From positions 434,001-498,000 of the forward strand of contig NZ_JARXWB010000002.1 of the NCBI RefSeq assembly GCF_029892425.1: 64,000 bases of DNA, given 5' to 3'. Positions 36,354 to 45,361 of the stretch are shown here, piece by piece. This stretch comes from Bradyrhizobium sp. BR13661 (GTDB lineage: Bacteria; Pseudomonadota; Alphaproteobacteria; Rhizobiales; Xanthobacteraceae). A program made the position numbers and the translations under genes. Position 1 is the stretch's first letter; every line of letters begins with the position of its first letter. The notes under the pieces are model-generated. The model was not told the origin of the DNA. It did no database searches and was given only the letters and a program-made list of their open reading frames with translations.

Positions 36354-36528
36354 GGTGGGCCTCCCTCGGTTGCGTCGTGGCGTTTGCCGCCGCGTGGACT
36401 GTGAACAGAACGGGCGCCGGCTCCATCCGGTTCCGTCGTCCGCCATGGCCAGTATGCGCCCGTCGCGATGCGGCGGATAGCGTCCTCCTGCTGGGTGCTT
36501 TCGGTGGATTACGTGCGGGCCCGTACAA

Positions 36529-37779
36529 CTATGCGGGTTCACCGCGCAGGCGGACCCCGGCAGGCCTGACCTCGCGCAGCAAGATCCAGAGCAGCATCGC
36601 GAGCACGGCCATGAGCGCGAAGCCGCCGACCGCCGGCGTCACATAGCGGTCCAGACCGCTCGCGCCGACGCTCTCCGCGGACAGCCGCGCTGATTGCAGC
36701 AGCCCATAGGCGTTGGCCAGCAGCAGGAGGGCGTAGATCGCGCTGCGCTCACGCGGGCTTGCGAGGGTGACAAGGTCGGGAAGCAGCAGCGCGAGGCCGA
36801 TCCCGACGACCGGCAAGTCATAGTCGTAGGCGTAGGGGCTGATCATCACGGAGGCGACCGCGACGACGCCGAGCGCGAAGCGGGGGGACGGTCCGCGGAC
36901 AATCGCGAGTGCGACGGCGACAAGCGCCGACGTTGCCATCGCCATCTGTCCCCAGAACGCTCCGGCCGGGGGGAGGCCCGCATTGAACAAGGCGGCATAG
37001 GCCGAGATCATCCGAAACAGCTGATAGCGGCCGTCCTCCAGATAGCTCGCGGCTTCGCGGATGCTACCGAGCCAAGCCATCCAGATCGGTGGGCCGAAAG
37101 CGAGCGTGCAGACGAGCGAGCTCGCGACCACAACGATCGCAGCGCTCAACACCGCCGGCCATCGGCGGGTCAACAACATGTAGATGCCGGCGGCAACCGC
37201 CAGATGCGGCTTGATGACCATGATGCCGAGCGCTGCGCCCGATAGCACCGGGCGTCGTTCCGCATTGATGCAGATCAGGCCGATCAGCGCACCGGTCAGG
37301 AGGCCGTTCTGGCCGATGCTGATCGTGATCGCGATCGCCGGAAAGAAGACGACGAGCACCAGCGCAAAGTTGTTTCCGGCGATGGCGCGCAGCGTCATCA
37401 GATAGGCAACCAGCGTGACCGCCGTGAAGAGAAAATAGGCGGTCCAGCCCGGCAGGAATGCGAATGGCGAAAGCAGCAGATCGAATTGCGGCGGGTAGGT
37501 CCAGGGCATGACGCCGGTCGTCCCGCCGGCCGCTGCCATCTGCATCTTCGTGAACGCGGCGAACTGGTAAGTCAGGTCGAGATCGCCGAGCCAGATCCGC
37601 TGCGCGACAATATGGAAGGCAGAGAAATCCGCGGTCTGGCCGCCGTACCAGAGACCGCCTTCGAAGAAGCGGAAGGTCTTGAAGCCGAGAATGGCCAGCA
37701 GTAGCAGGAGAATGACGCAGACATAGATCGTGCGCTTTTTCGGCGAGGCCTGGATCTGCTCCAGGGTTGCGGTGAGCAT
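36529..37779 (-). CDS. GT87-like (DUF2029) membrane glycosyltransferase
   Basis: A 416-residue inner-membrane protein with about ten to twelve helices. The first periplasmic loop carries [24 protein letters not shown], where the Asp after the first helix is the expected catalytic residue of GT-C enzymes of this family. [19 protein letters not shown] follows. It would transfer a sugar from a polyprenyl phosphate donor in the periplasm. The ATG at 37779 is used rather than the long upstream frame. It is divergent from the GH16-GH1 pair, which suggests a shared glycan. Confidence 0.8.
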   Translation of the reverse strand: MLTATLEQIQASPKKRTIYVCVILLLLLAILGFKTFRFFEGGLWYGGQTADFSAFHIVAQRIWLGDLDLTYQFAAFTKMQMAAAGGTTGVMPWTYPPQFDLLLSPFAFLPGWTAYFLFTAVTLVAYLMTLRAIAGNNFALVLVVFFPAIAITISIGQNGLLTGALIGLICINAERRPVLSGAALGIMVIKPHLAVAAGIYMLLTRRWPAVLSAAIVVVASSLVCTLAFGPPIWMAWLGSIREAASYLEDGRYQLFRMISAYAALFNAGLPPAGAFWGQMAMATSALVAVALAIVRGPSPRFALGVVAVASVMISPYAYDYDLPVVGIGLALLLPDLVTLASPRERSAIYALLLLANAYGLLQSARLSAESVGASGLDRYVTPAVGGFALMAVLAMLLWILLREVRPAGVRLRGEPA

Positions 37780-38013
37780 TGGTGACGACCTTGGGACCGA
37801 GATAGTGGCCTGCGCCTCTGCCGCCCAGATTGCCGAGCGAGCCTTAAAGGACGGTAACGAACGCACAACGATTTGGGCGGCGGCGGTTCCCCTGGGTTTT
37901 TCGGATTCGCACGGCTGAAATCCGGAAATGGCCAGGGGGCGGGCCATCGGGCTTGCCCGCCCGAAAGCGGAGCGGTTAACTTCTCTGCGTTTCCCGGAAT
38001 CGAATGTGCGGTG

Positions 38014-39015
38014 ATGATCGACCGTTGGACGAGGAGCGCTTTGGTCGGGATCGGATTGCTCGCGGCATCAGCCCCAGGTGTCGCGCGGGACGACCTCGGT
38101 GACGCGCCCGGCACGATGTCGCTGCAAGTGACAACCGATCCGTCCACAATCGAATGCCGCAGGCTCGAGACCGTCAATCCCACCTCGCTGATCTCCCTGC
38201 CGCTGCGGCGGACATTCAACGAGGATTTCGACGAGCATCCGCTATCGAACGGGCGCTGGGTGCCGCATTACGCGGGCGGCGCGGCCTGGCCCGAAGCACG
38301 CTATTGGGGAGGCGCCGGCTCCGACTTCAAGCGCAAGACCAGTGCAAACGGCGAGCAGCAGATTTATGTCGATCCGCGCTATGCCGGGAATGCGGGGACG
38401 CCACTCGGACTCGATCCGTTCAAGGTGAAGAACGGCGTTCTGTCGATCGTCGCAAGCCGCACCCCGCCGGATTTGAAACCGGTGCTGTTCAACAACGAGT
38501 ACATCTCTGGCGTCCTCACCACGCAGGGCACTTTCTCGCAAAAGCACGGCTATTTCGAGATTCGCGCCAAGCTTCCGGTCGGTCATGCGGTGTGGCCGGC
38601 GTTCTGGATGCTGGCGGACGATGGCGGCTGGCCGCCCGAGGTGGATGTGCTGGAAGGCCGCGGCGAGCGGCCCGGCGACATGGTGATGACGACGCATTGG
38701 CGGATTCCGTCGACCCAGAAGATCGAGTCCTGCGGCTTTGATTTTGCGGTCGGCGACGCCTCGTCGACGTTTCACGATTACGGTGTGCTGTGGGAGCCGG
38801 ATCGTCTGGTCTATTTCATCGACCGCAGGCCCGTGTCCGACATCAAGGTACCGATCGGCTTCGACGATCCCATGTATATGATCGTCAATCTCGCGATCGG
38901 CTCGAAATTCTTCATCGGCGTCGGCCCCGTCGATGCGGAATCGCCGCCGAGCGTTGCGTTCGAGATCGACCGGATTTCCGCCTATCAGATCGATCTGGAA
39001 CAGGCGCGGAGGTGA
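38014..39015 (+). CDS. glycoside hydrolase family 16 (beta-glucanase-like), secreted
   Basis: A 333-residue protein with a signal peptide (about 1-25, ending ASAPGVA). The GH16 catalytic motif EVDVLE (E209 nucleophile, E214 acid/base) is intact. HGYFEIRAKLPVGHAVWPAFWML is typical of the family. It should cleave beta-1,3 or mixed-linkage glucans, or galactans, outside the cytosol. Its stop shares one base with the next ATG (TGATG), so it is coupled to the GH1 gene. Confidence 0.88.
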   Translation: MIDRWTRSALVGIGLLAASAPGVARDDLGDAPGTMSLQVTTDPSTIECRRLETVNPTSLISLPLRRTFNEDFDEHPLSNGRWVPHYAGGAAWPEARYWGGAGSDFKRKTSANGEQQIYVDPRYAGNAGTPLGLDPFKVKNGVLSIVASRTPPDLKPVLFNNEYISGVLTTQGTFSQKHGYFEIRAKLPVGHAVWPAFWMLADDGGWPPEVDVLEGRGERPGDMVMTTHWRIPSTQKIESCGFDFAVGDASSTFHDYGVLWEPDRLVYFIDRRPVSDIKVPIGFDDPMYMIVNLAIGSKFFIGVGPVDAESPPSVAFEIDRISAYQIDLEQARR

Positions 39016-40469
39016 TGGTGCCGGCTTCTCTCTCGCGCCGTTCCTTTGGCAAGCTCGCCGGCGTTGCGGCGCTCGGCCTGACGACGCACGCCGACGCGGC
39101 CGAAAGCACGGCGGTTGGATCCGCGCCGTTTCCGAAGGATTTTCTGTGGGGTACGGCGACCTCGTCCTATCAGATCGAAGGTGCCGTCGCCGAGGACGGC
39201 CGAGGCAGGTCGATCTGGGATACTTTCAGCCACACCCCCGGCAAGATCGAGGACGGCTCTACGGGCGATCGCGCCGTTGAGCACTTTCACCGCTACAAGG
39301 ACGACGTCGCGCTGATCAAGGCGCTCGGTGTCAAGGCCTACCGCTTCTCGATCGCGTGGCCGCGGGTGTTTCCGGACGGGGTGGGCCAGCCCAATCCAAA
39401 GGGCCTCGATTTTTACAACCGCCTCATTGACGAGTTGCTCGCGAACGGCATTGAGCCCTATGCCACGCTCTATCATTGGGACCTGCCGCAGGCGCTCCAG
39501 GACCGCGTCGGTGGCTGGCAGTCGAGCGACACGTCAAAAGCTCTTGGCGACTACGCCGCCTATGTCGCGGAGCGCTTGACCGATCGGGTGAAGAATATCT
39601 TCACCGTGAACGAGGTCGGGCGTTTTGTGAATTTCGGCTATGGCTGGGGTATCGACGCACCTGGTCTCAAGCTCCCGGCCGCACAGCTGAATCAGGCTCG
39701 CCATCACGTTGCGCTCGCGCACGGTCTTGCCGTGCAGGCGGTGCGCGCCTCAGGGCGCGCCGGTACCCGCGTCGGCGCGGCCGAGAACATTGCGGCCTGT
39801 GTGCCGGCGATTGCCACGCCCGAGAACATCCGCGCCGCCGAAATCGCGACCCGTGAGCTCAATGCCGGTTTTCTCGGGGTGGTGCTCGAAGGCAAATACA
39901 CCGACGGCTTTCTCGCCTATGCCGGCGCAGACGCACCGAAGTTCACGCCTGAGGAATTGAAGATCATCGCCACGCCGAACGATTTCGTCGGGCTGAACAT
40001 CTACGCGCCGCAGTTCTACGTCACCGCCTCCGACAAGGCGCCGGGCTTTCACGTGCTGCCGTTCCCGACCTCGTTCCCGCACATGAATTCGGAATGGCTG
40101 CGGATCGGCCCGGAGGTGATCTACTGGGCGCCGCGCATCGCCGCAAAAATCTGGAACATCGAGACCATCTATATCAGCGAGAACGGCACTTCGTCCGAAG
40201 ACAAGATCGCCGCCGACGGCCAAGTCTACGACCTCGATCGCATCATGTTCCTGCGCAACTACCTGACCCAGATGCAGCGCGCGATCGCTGAAGGCGTGCC
40301 GATCCGCGGCTACTTCCTGTGGAGCCTGATGGACAATTTCGAGTGGATTTTCGGCTACGGCAAGCGCTTCGGCCTGTACCGGGTCGATTTCGAAACGCAG
40401 GCACGGGTGCCGAAGCTGAGCGCGGCGTTCTATCGCGACGTGGTGGCAAGGAACGCGATCGGCGTGTGA
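39015..40469 (+). CDS. glycoside hydrolase family 1 beta-glucosidase, Tat-exported
   Basis: A 484-residue GH1 enzyme with a twin-arginine signal (LSRRSFGKLAGVAALGL). The domain begins FPKDFLWGTATSSYQIEGA. The nucleophile is E389 (YISENGTSS). The acid/base is E200, but in TVNEV rather than the usual TxNEP. It would release terminal glucose from oligosaccharides made by the adjacent GH16 protein, presumably in the periplasm. It is coupled to the GH16 gene. Confidence 0.9.
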   Translation: MVPASLSRRSFGKLAGVAALGLTTHADAAESTAVGSAPFPKDFLWGTATSSYQIEGAVAEDGRGRSIWDTFSHTPGKIEDGSTGDRAVEHFHRYKDDVALIKALGVKAYRFSIAWPRVFPDGVGQPNPKGLDFYNRLIDELLANGIEPYATLYHWDLPQALQDRVGGWQSSDTSKALGDYAAYVAERLTDRVKNIFTVNEVGRFVNFGYGWGIDAPGLKLPAAQLNQARHHVALAHGLAVQAVRASGRAGTRVGAAENIAACVPAIATPENIRAAEIATRELNAGFLGVVLEGKYTDGFLAYAGADAPKFTPEELKIIATPNDFVGLNIYAPQFYVTASDKAPGFHVLPFPTSFPHMNSEWLRIGPEVIYWAPRIAAKIWNIETIYISENGTSSEDKIAADGQVYDLDRIMFLRNYLTQMQRAIAEGVPIRGYFLWSLMDNFEWIFGYGKRFGLYRVDFETQARVPKLSAAFYRDVVARNAIGV

Positions 40470-40482
40470 TTCGCGCCAGCCC

Positions 40483-41040
40483 CTACGGGTCCAGCTCCGT
40501 ATCCCAGTAGAGGTAGTCCAGCCAGCTGTCGTGCAGATAGTTCGGTGGAAACAGGCGGCCGTTGCGGTGGAGCTGGTGCACGGTCGGCGCGAAGGCGCTC
40601 TGGCGTGGAAACATCTTGGCCTGCGCGGGCGTGAGATTGCCCTTGCGCAAGTTGCAGGGCGAACAGGCCGCGACCACGTTCTCCCAGGTGGTCTGGCCGC
40701 CCTTGCTGCGCGGGATGATGTGATCGAAGGTGAGGTCTTCAGGCGAGCCGCAATATTGGCAGGCGAATCGATCGCGCAGGAAGACGTTGAATCGGGTGAA
40801 GGCGGGGTGGGTGGTCGGCTTCACGAAGGATTTGAGCGAGACCACGCTCGGCAGCTGCATTTGCAGCGTCGGACTGTGAACCGCCTGATCGTAATGCGCG
40901 ACGATATTGACGCGATCGAGGAACACCGCCTTGATCGCGTCCTGCCACGACCACAGAGACAGTGGGTAGTAACTCAGCGGCCGGAAGTCCGCGTTCAGGA
41001 CCAGCACCGGCCAACTGCCTTGCGAGACATGTGCGTTCAA
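40483..41040 (-). CDS. HNH endonuclease family protein
   Basis: A 185-residue protein with an HNH domain in the C-terminal half: CQYCG, then LTFDHIIPRSKGGQTTWENVVAACSPCN, i.e. the two CxxC zinc pairs and His-Asn-His metal site. The N-terminal part (VLVLNADFRPLSYYPLSLWSWQDAIKAVFLDRV) is typical of a widespread stand-alone group of unknown role. No restriction or toxin partner is adjacent. The start is TTG at 41040 with GGGAG 6 nt upstream; no ATG is in frame nearby. Confidence 0.87.
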   Translation of the reverse strand: MNAHVSQGSWPVLVLNADFRPLSYYPLSLWSWQDAIKAVFLDRVNIVAHYDQAVHSPTLQMQLPSVVSLKSFVKPTTHPAFTRFNVFLRDRFACQYCGSPEDLTFDHIIPRSKGGQTTWENVVAACSPCNLRKGNLTPAQAKMFPRQSAFAPTVHQLHRNGRLFPPNYLHDSWLDYLYWDTELDP

Positions 41041-41267
41041 GTAACGCTCCCGGCCTCCAATATACGCTGCGAAGCAGCAAGCATTGACATACTACATGCA
41101 GCGTGACGGGATTGTGAAGCCCGTTGAGCGACTTATTCAGACGCAAGCAATACGGCGGCGGGGTGGCAAACGCTCAAAAACGCCGCGATTTGGGAGCTCG
41201 AAATGGGGCGGGGCACCTGCGGGCCCAGGCGCCGCTCCAATAGCGGATGTGGACCTTGCCGGCTCAA

Positions 41268-42245
41268 CTATTCCCGCACCCGCTCCAGCTTCTGCAAGCA
41301 CCGCGTCGCGCGCACCACGGCCGGCATCTCCTCATTGGGGAAGCTGGTCGTCCAATTGGTGACGCCGACTTCGCCGACATAGATGTCGCCCCGCGAATCC
41401 AGCGCGAGGCCGTGCGGCGCCAGGAACTTGCCGGCTGCAACGCCCGGACCCGCTTCGCCGCCGAGCCGGGCGATGCGCTTGCCTTGCGCATCGACGATCG
41501 AGAGCCTCGGGCCGAGGTTAGGCACATTGCGGTTGATGTCGAGGCCGGGGCCGAGCTCGCCGATCACGAAGGTCGGACTTTTGGCTCCGCCACAACAGCA
41601 CAGCGCGCAGGGCCGGTGCAGATTGTTCCACTGGGTCTCGTATTTGCCCTCGCCGTTGAACACCTGCACGCGATGGTTCTCACGGTCTGCGACGTAGACC
41701 CAGCCGTCGGCATCGGTAGCGATGTTGTGCACGATGTTGAACTGGCCCGGATCGGTGCCGGGCTCGCCCCAGCTTTTGATCAGCTTGCCGTCCGGCGTGT
41801 ATTTATGCACGCGCGCATTGCCATAGCCGTCGGAGACGTAGATCTCGCCTTTCGGCGACAGCGCGGTGTGGGTGCAGCGGTGAAAGGGTTCGCCGCTCAT
41901 GAACGGCGCAGGCTTCCTGGGGATACCGATCGTCAGCAGCACCTTGCCGTCGGTGGTGCATTTGCGCACGGTATGGTCGCCGTCGTCGGTGCAGTAGAGA
42001 TTATCGTCGGCATCGATGTGCAGGCCGTGCGCACGCGAAAACAGACCTTCGCCGAAACTGCGCAGGAAATTGCCCTCGCGGTCGAGCACCACCATCGGGT
42101 GTTCGCCGCGGTTGAAGACATAGACGCGGTCCTTGCTGTCGACCGCGACAGAGGCGACGTCGGTGAGCTGCCAGCCGTCGGGAAGCTTTGCGAAGTTTTC
42201 GACGACACGGTAGCGGTGCTCGCCGGTGCCGAGAATGGCTGGCAT
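41268..42245 (-). CDS. NHL-repeat protein resembling peptidyl-alpha-hydroxyglycine alpha-amidating lyase
   Basis: A 325-residue beta-propeller. Each blade carries an NHL motif. Segments such as IYVSDGYGNARVHKYTPDG, GQFNIVHNIATD and YVADRENHRVQVF closely resemble animal PAL, the second enzyme of peptide amidation. The zinc-ligand histidines appear kept (H73 AHG, H173 VHN, H278 PHG), as do Tyr141 in DGYGN and an Arg at 46. An unusual CCC run is at 216-218. There is no signal peptide, so a cytosolic role on a small carbinolamide-type substrate is conceivable but unproven. GGAGAG precedes the ATG. Confidence 0.8.
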   Translation of the reverse strand: MPAILGTGEHRYRVVENFAKLPDGWQLTDVASVAVDSKDRVYVFNRGEHPMVVLDREGNFLRSFGEGLFSRAHGLHIDADDNLYCTDDGDHTVRKCTTDGKVLLTIGIPRKPAPFMSGEPFHRCTHTALSPKGEIYVSDGYGNARVHKYTPDGKLIKSWGEPGTDPGQFNIVHNIATDADGWVYVADRENHRVQVFNGEGKYETQWNNLHRPCALCCCGGAKSPTFVIGELGPGLDINRNVPNLGPRLSIVDAQGKRIARLGGEAGPGVAAGKFLAPHGLALDSRGDIYVGEVGVTNWTTSFPNEEMPAVVRATRCLQKLERVRE

Positions 42246-42262
42246 GGATGGTCTCTCCTCTT

Positions 42263-42365
42263 GTCATCCCGGGGCGCGACGCAGTCGCGAGCCCGAAATC
42301 CATTGTACGGCATAACCAGTGGATCGATGGATTCCGGGTTCGCGCTGTGCGCGCCCCGGAATGAC
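42263..42365. repeat. intergenic inverted repeat element
   Basis: Arms GTCATCCCGGGGCGCG (42263 on) and CGCGCCCCGGAATGAC (ending 42365), with an inner repeat AAATCCATTG...GATGGATT. It fills the gap between the FMO and the PAL-like gene and looks like a mobile or REP-type palindrome. It could also form a strong transcript hairpin. Confidence 0.65.
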
Positions 42366-42373
42366 GACTGTGG

Positions 42374-44149
42374 TCACGCTGTTCCCACATCACGCCCCAA
42401 AATCCCTTCCTCGATCGCCTTGATCTGAAGCGCGAGGAATTTCGAGTTGATCCGGCACTGTGCGAGGCTGCCGGCGATGAACCACAGGCCGGGTTGCTTG
42501 GTCCGAACGTACATGTTGCGTAGCTCATAGCCGTTGCCAAAGCCCCAGACCGGGCCGACGCGGTCGGCGATGGCCTCGCCGAACAGCTTTCGCACGAGGT
42601 ATTCCTGCGGCTTGTAGCCTGTGGCGAGCACGATCAGATCGGCGGCGATGCTCGTGCCGTCCTTCATTCGCGCCCCGTCGGCCGCGAAGCTTTCGATGTC
42701 CTCGAACTGCTTCAGCTTGATTGCGCCCTCGACGATCAGGTTGGAGCAGCCGACGTTGAAATAATAACCGCCGCCGCGGGTGAGATATTTGAACTGCCAG
42801 CCGGTGCCCGCCTCGCCGAAGTCGAGCTTGAAGCCGACGCGGCGGAGGCCGTCGAGCAGCTCCTTGTCGAGCTCTTTCGACTGCTCCGTCAGCATCACAT
42901 GGGTCTTCTTCGCGAGCGGCGTCGGCATCGAGGCTGCGATCAGATCGTTGTCTTCCAGCGTGCCCTCATTGTAGGTCGCGTAGGCCAGCTGTGCCGACGG
43001 TTCGATATTGGTGACCAGCGTCGGCGAGCGTTGCACCAGCGTCACTTCGGCGCCGCTGGAATAGAGATCCTGCGCGATGTCGTGGCCGCTATTGCCGGTG
43101 CCGATGACGATCGCGCGCTTGCCGGTCCAGTTCTCGCCGTCCTCGTAGCGGCTCGAGTGCACGAGCGTGCCCCTGAAACGATCGAGCGTCGGAATGTCGG
43201 GGATGTTGGCGATGCCGCTGACGCCGGTCGCCATGATCACATGGCGCGGATGCAGCGTGCGCTTGTTCCCGTCGGCACGGCGCAGTGTCACCGTCCATTG
43301 GCGCTTGGCCTCGTCATAGGCGCCGCCTTGGAACTCGGTGCCGGTCCAGAAGTTCAGCTCCATGGCGTCGACATAGGCTTCGAACCAGTTCGCGAGCTTG
43401 TCCTTGGGGATGTAGGTCGGCCAGCTCGGCGGGAACGGCATGTAGGGCATGTGATTGACCTGCACCTGGTTGTGCAGGGTCAGCGCGTGATAGCGCTTGC
43501 GCCAGACGTCGCCGATCCGCGCTCCGCGATCGACAATCAGCGTGTCGATCTGCAGCTGCTTCAGCCGTGCAGCGATCGCAAGCCCGGCCTGGCCGCCGCC
43601 GACCACAAGCACTGTAGGATCGCGATCGGCATAGTCGCGCGAGGCGTTACGCAAATCGAGCCAGTTTGGTCCGCGGAAGTCGCGCGAATAAGCCTGCCCC
43701 CGCGGCCGTGAGGTGCCGAGCTGCTCTTCGAACCCTTTGAGCTCTTCGAGCGCTGTCAGCAGTGTCCAGGCCTTCAGCCTGTCACCGTCGGCGGTGTCAG
43801 GCGCGAGCCGTACAATGCCGCTGCCACGGCCGAGCGCGGTTTCGAAACTGAAGATCGCTTCGATGGTGTTGGTGCCAGCCCGCGTGACCCAGCGCGGCGC
43901 CGCGCGGTTGGGCGCGATCTTGAAATTCGTCGGCACCGCCTTTGGCGCGAGCGCGATCAGCGCTTGCACGACTGTATCGCGGCCCGCAAATGTCTGCAGG
44001 TTCCAGCTCAGCGCCAGCACATCGCGCCAAAAGCTGTCGGTGAGGAAGAGGCGGTCCAGCGCAGCGCCAACAGGCTTGCTCAGCGAGCCCTCGAATTCAT
44101 CGAGCCAGGCCTGCGCGGAGACAGCGATATCCTTCGTGCGATCCAGCAT
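42374..44149 (-). CDS. flavin-containing monooxygenase with N-terminal SnoaL-like region
   Basis: A 591-residue protein. Residues 1-150 look like a SnoaL/NTF2-type domain. The FAD Rossmann is GGGQAG at 184-189, the FMO fingerprint FRGTLVHSSRY begins at 325, and an NADPH-binding GTGNSG is at 350-355. LATGYKPQEYL follows. FMO and Baeyer-Villiger enzymes of this class insert oxygen into ketones or oxidise N/S atoms. The start is ATG at 44149 with GGGAGG 6 nt upstream. The substrate is unknown; the neighbourhood suggests catabolism of a carboxylic or nitro compound. Confidence 0.87.
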   Translation of the reverse strand: MLDRTKDIAVSAQAWLDEFEGSLSKPVGAALDRLFLTDSFWRDVLALSWNLQTFAGRDTVVQALIALAPKAVPTNFKIAPNRAAPRWVTRAGTNTIEAIFSFETALGRGSGIVRLAPDTADGDRLKAWTLLTALEELKGFEEQLGTSRPRGQAYSRDFRGPNWLDLRNASRDYADRDPTVLVVGGGQAGLAIAARLKQLQIDTLIVDRGARIGDVWRKRYHALTLHNQVQVNHMPYMPFPPSWPTYIPKDKLANWFEAYVDAMELNFWTGTEFQGGAYDEAKRQWTVTLRRADGNKRTLHPRHVIMATGVSGIANIPDIPTLDRFRGTLVHSSRYEDGENWTGKRAIVIGTGNSGHDIAQDLYSSGAEVTLVQRSPTLVTNIEPSAQLAYATYNEGTLEDNDLIAASMPTPLAKKTHVMLTEQSKELDKELLDGLRRVGFKLDFGEAGTGWQFKYLTRGGGYYFNVGCSNLIVEGAIKLKQFEDIESFAADGARMKDGTSIAADLIVLATGYKPQEYLVRKLFGEAIADRVGPVWGFGNGYELRNMYVRTKQPGLWFIAGSLAQCRINSKFLALQIKAIEEGILGRDVGTA

Positions 44150-44204
44150 GCGCAACCTCCCTTGAGAAGAACGCTATACTGGATCCGGCCATGTCAAAAG
44201 CGCT

Positions 44205-45290
44205 TTACCCGAGCAGCGTGAGCATGTGGCCCTGCTCAGGCGGAATGCGCCCCTTCAGCGTGTCGAGATAGACCTGCCGCACGGCGTCGGGGCCGCAGCT
44301 CTCGACCACGCTCAGGCATCGCTCCAGCATCGGGGCGAAGCTCGACCATGCCGCGCCGAAGCGCTGCTCGATGCCACCCGGGCCCCATTCCTTGGCGCGC
44401 TTGCGGATCTGGTCGGGGGCAAAGAACCAGCGCGGCTTTGCGCCGGGCAGCACGCCTTCATCCGCGTCAGTCGCGCGATGCGTCAATCCGACGCGCACGG
44501 AGCATTTCATCTGGTCGCCAAAATGCTGGTGCAGTCCGGCGCGGAGCGCGCTGTTGCCGGCCATATCGACGAAAGCGACCGGTGCATCCGCCGGCAGCGA
44601 TTGGATGCGATCATAGGTGACGACCTCGTCATAGCAGCCGAGCGAGGTGACGAAAGCGGTGTTGCCGGCAGAGGTCAGTCCAATCACCTTCCTGCCGCGC
44701 GTATGCAGGAGATGGCTGAGCCCGAATGCCGTCTTGCTCGAGGCGCTCGACAGCAGCACTGCGCGTGCGCCGAAATCGTCATTCTCGGCGAGGAAATCAT
44801 CGACCAGGAACGACAGCATGAACAGCGGCCGCAGCAGCGCCTGGTAGTCGCCCTGCCTGCCGGCATAGGCAGGATCGCCGCTGACGCGCGCATAGGCATT
44901 GTAGACCGGCGCTACGCCTTGTCGGTGCGCGGCGCCGTCGCGCAGGCCGCGCTTGCTGACGTCGGTGGCCTCGATCACGAGATGCGTCGCCATCGGGAAA
45001 TAGCCGAACAGGCGCTCGCCCACGGCGACACCGGGGTGTTTCGAGGCGATCACCTCGCCGAAGCCCCACACCGGAACGTTGCCGAAGCCGCTTGGCGCGG
45101 GAAACAGCTGCCAGTATTTCAGCTCGTCGCCGAGCACGGCATAGGTGATGTTGTTGGCAGTGAAGGCGAAGCGATCGACTCGCACGAGCAGCACATCCTG
45201 TGGCAGCGCGTCGGCTGCGGGAAGCGTGGTCGCGATCGTCTTGCAATTTTCCAGATCGTCTCGTGCAACGATGAAGTCAGTGGCTGTCAT
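44205..45290 (-). CDS. DUF2855 family protein
   Basis: A 361-residue protein of the DUF2855 type. It has an MDR/enoyl-reductase-like look: N-terminal DVLLVRVDRFAFTANNITYAVLGD and YFPMATHLVIEATDVSKRGL, then a Rossmann-like ARAVLLSSASSKTAFGLSHLLHTRGRKVIGLTS. It may be a quinone-oxidoreductase-like enzyme using NADPH. It lies between the FMO and the acyl-CoA ligase genes on the same strand, with about 55-70 bp gaps. Confidence 0.8.
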   Translation of the reverse strand: MTATDFIVARDDLENCKTIATTLPAADALPQDVLLVRVDRFAFTANNITYAVLGDELKYWQLFPAPSGFGNVPVWGFGEVIASKHPGVAVGERLFGYFPMATHLVIEATDVSKRGLRDGAAHRQGVAPVYNAYARVSGDPAYAGRQGDYQALLRPLFMLSFLVDDFLAENDDFGARAVLLSSASSKTAFGLSHLLHTRGRKVIGLTSAGNTAFVTSLGCYDEVVTYDRIQSLPADAPVAFVDMAGNSALRAGLHQHFGDQMKCSVRVGLTHRATDADEGVLPGAKPRWFFAPDQIRKRAKEWGPGGIEQRFGAAWSSFAPMLERCLSVVESCGPDAVRQVYLDTLKGRIPPEQGHMLTLLG

Positions 45291-45361
45291 GTTGTCGATC
45301 CTCCGGTCCGCGCCGGCACCTCATGGGACATGTGCGGGCCGTTTGCAACCGCAACATAGTT

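Noticed and set aside
41041..41267. Possible small gene between the HNH nuclease and the PAL-like gene
   Set aside because: Short frames only, of low-complexity translation and without start signals; the gap holds nothing I can name.
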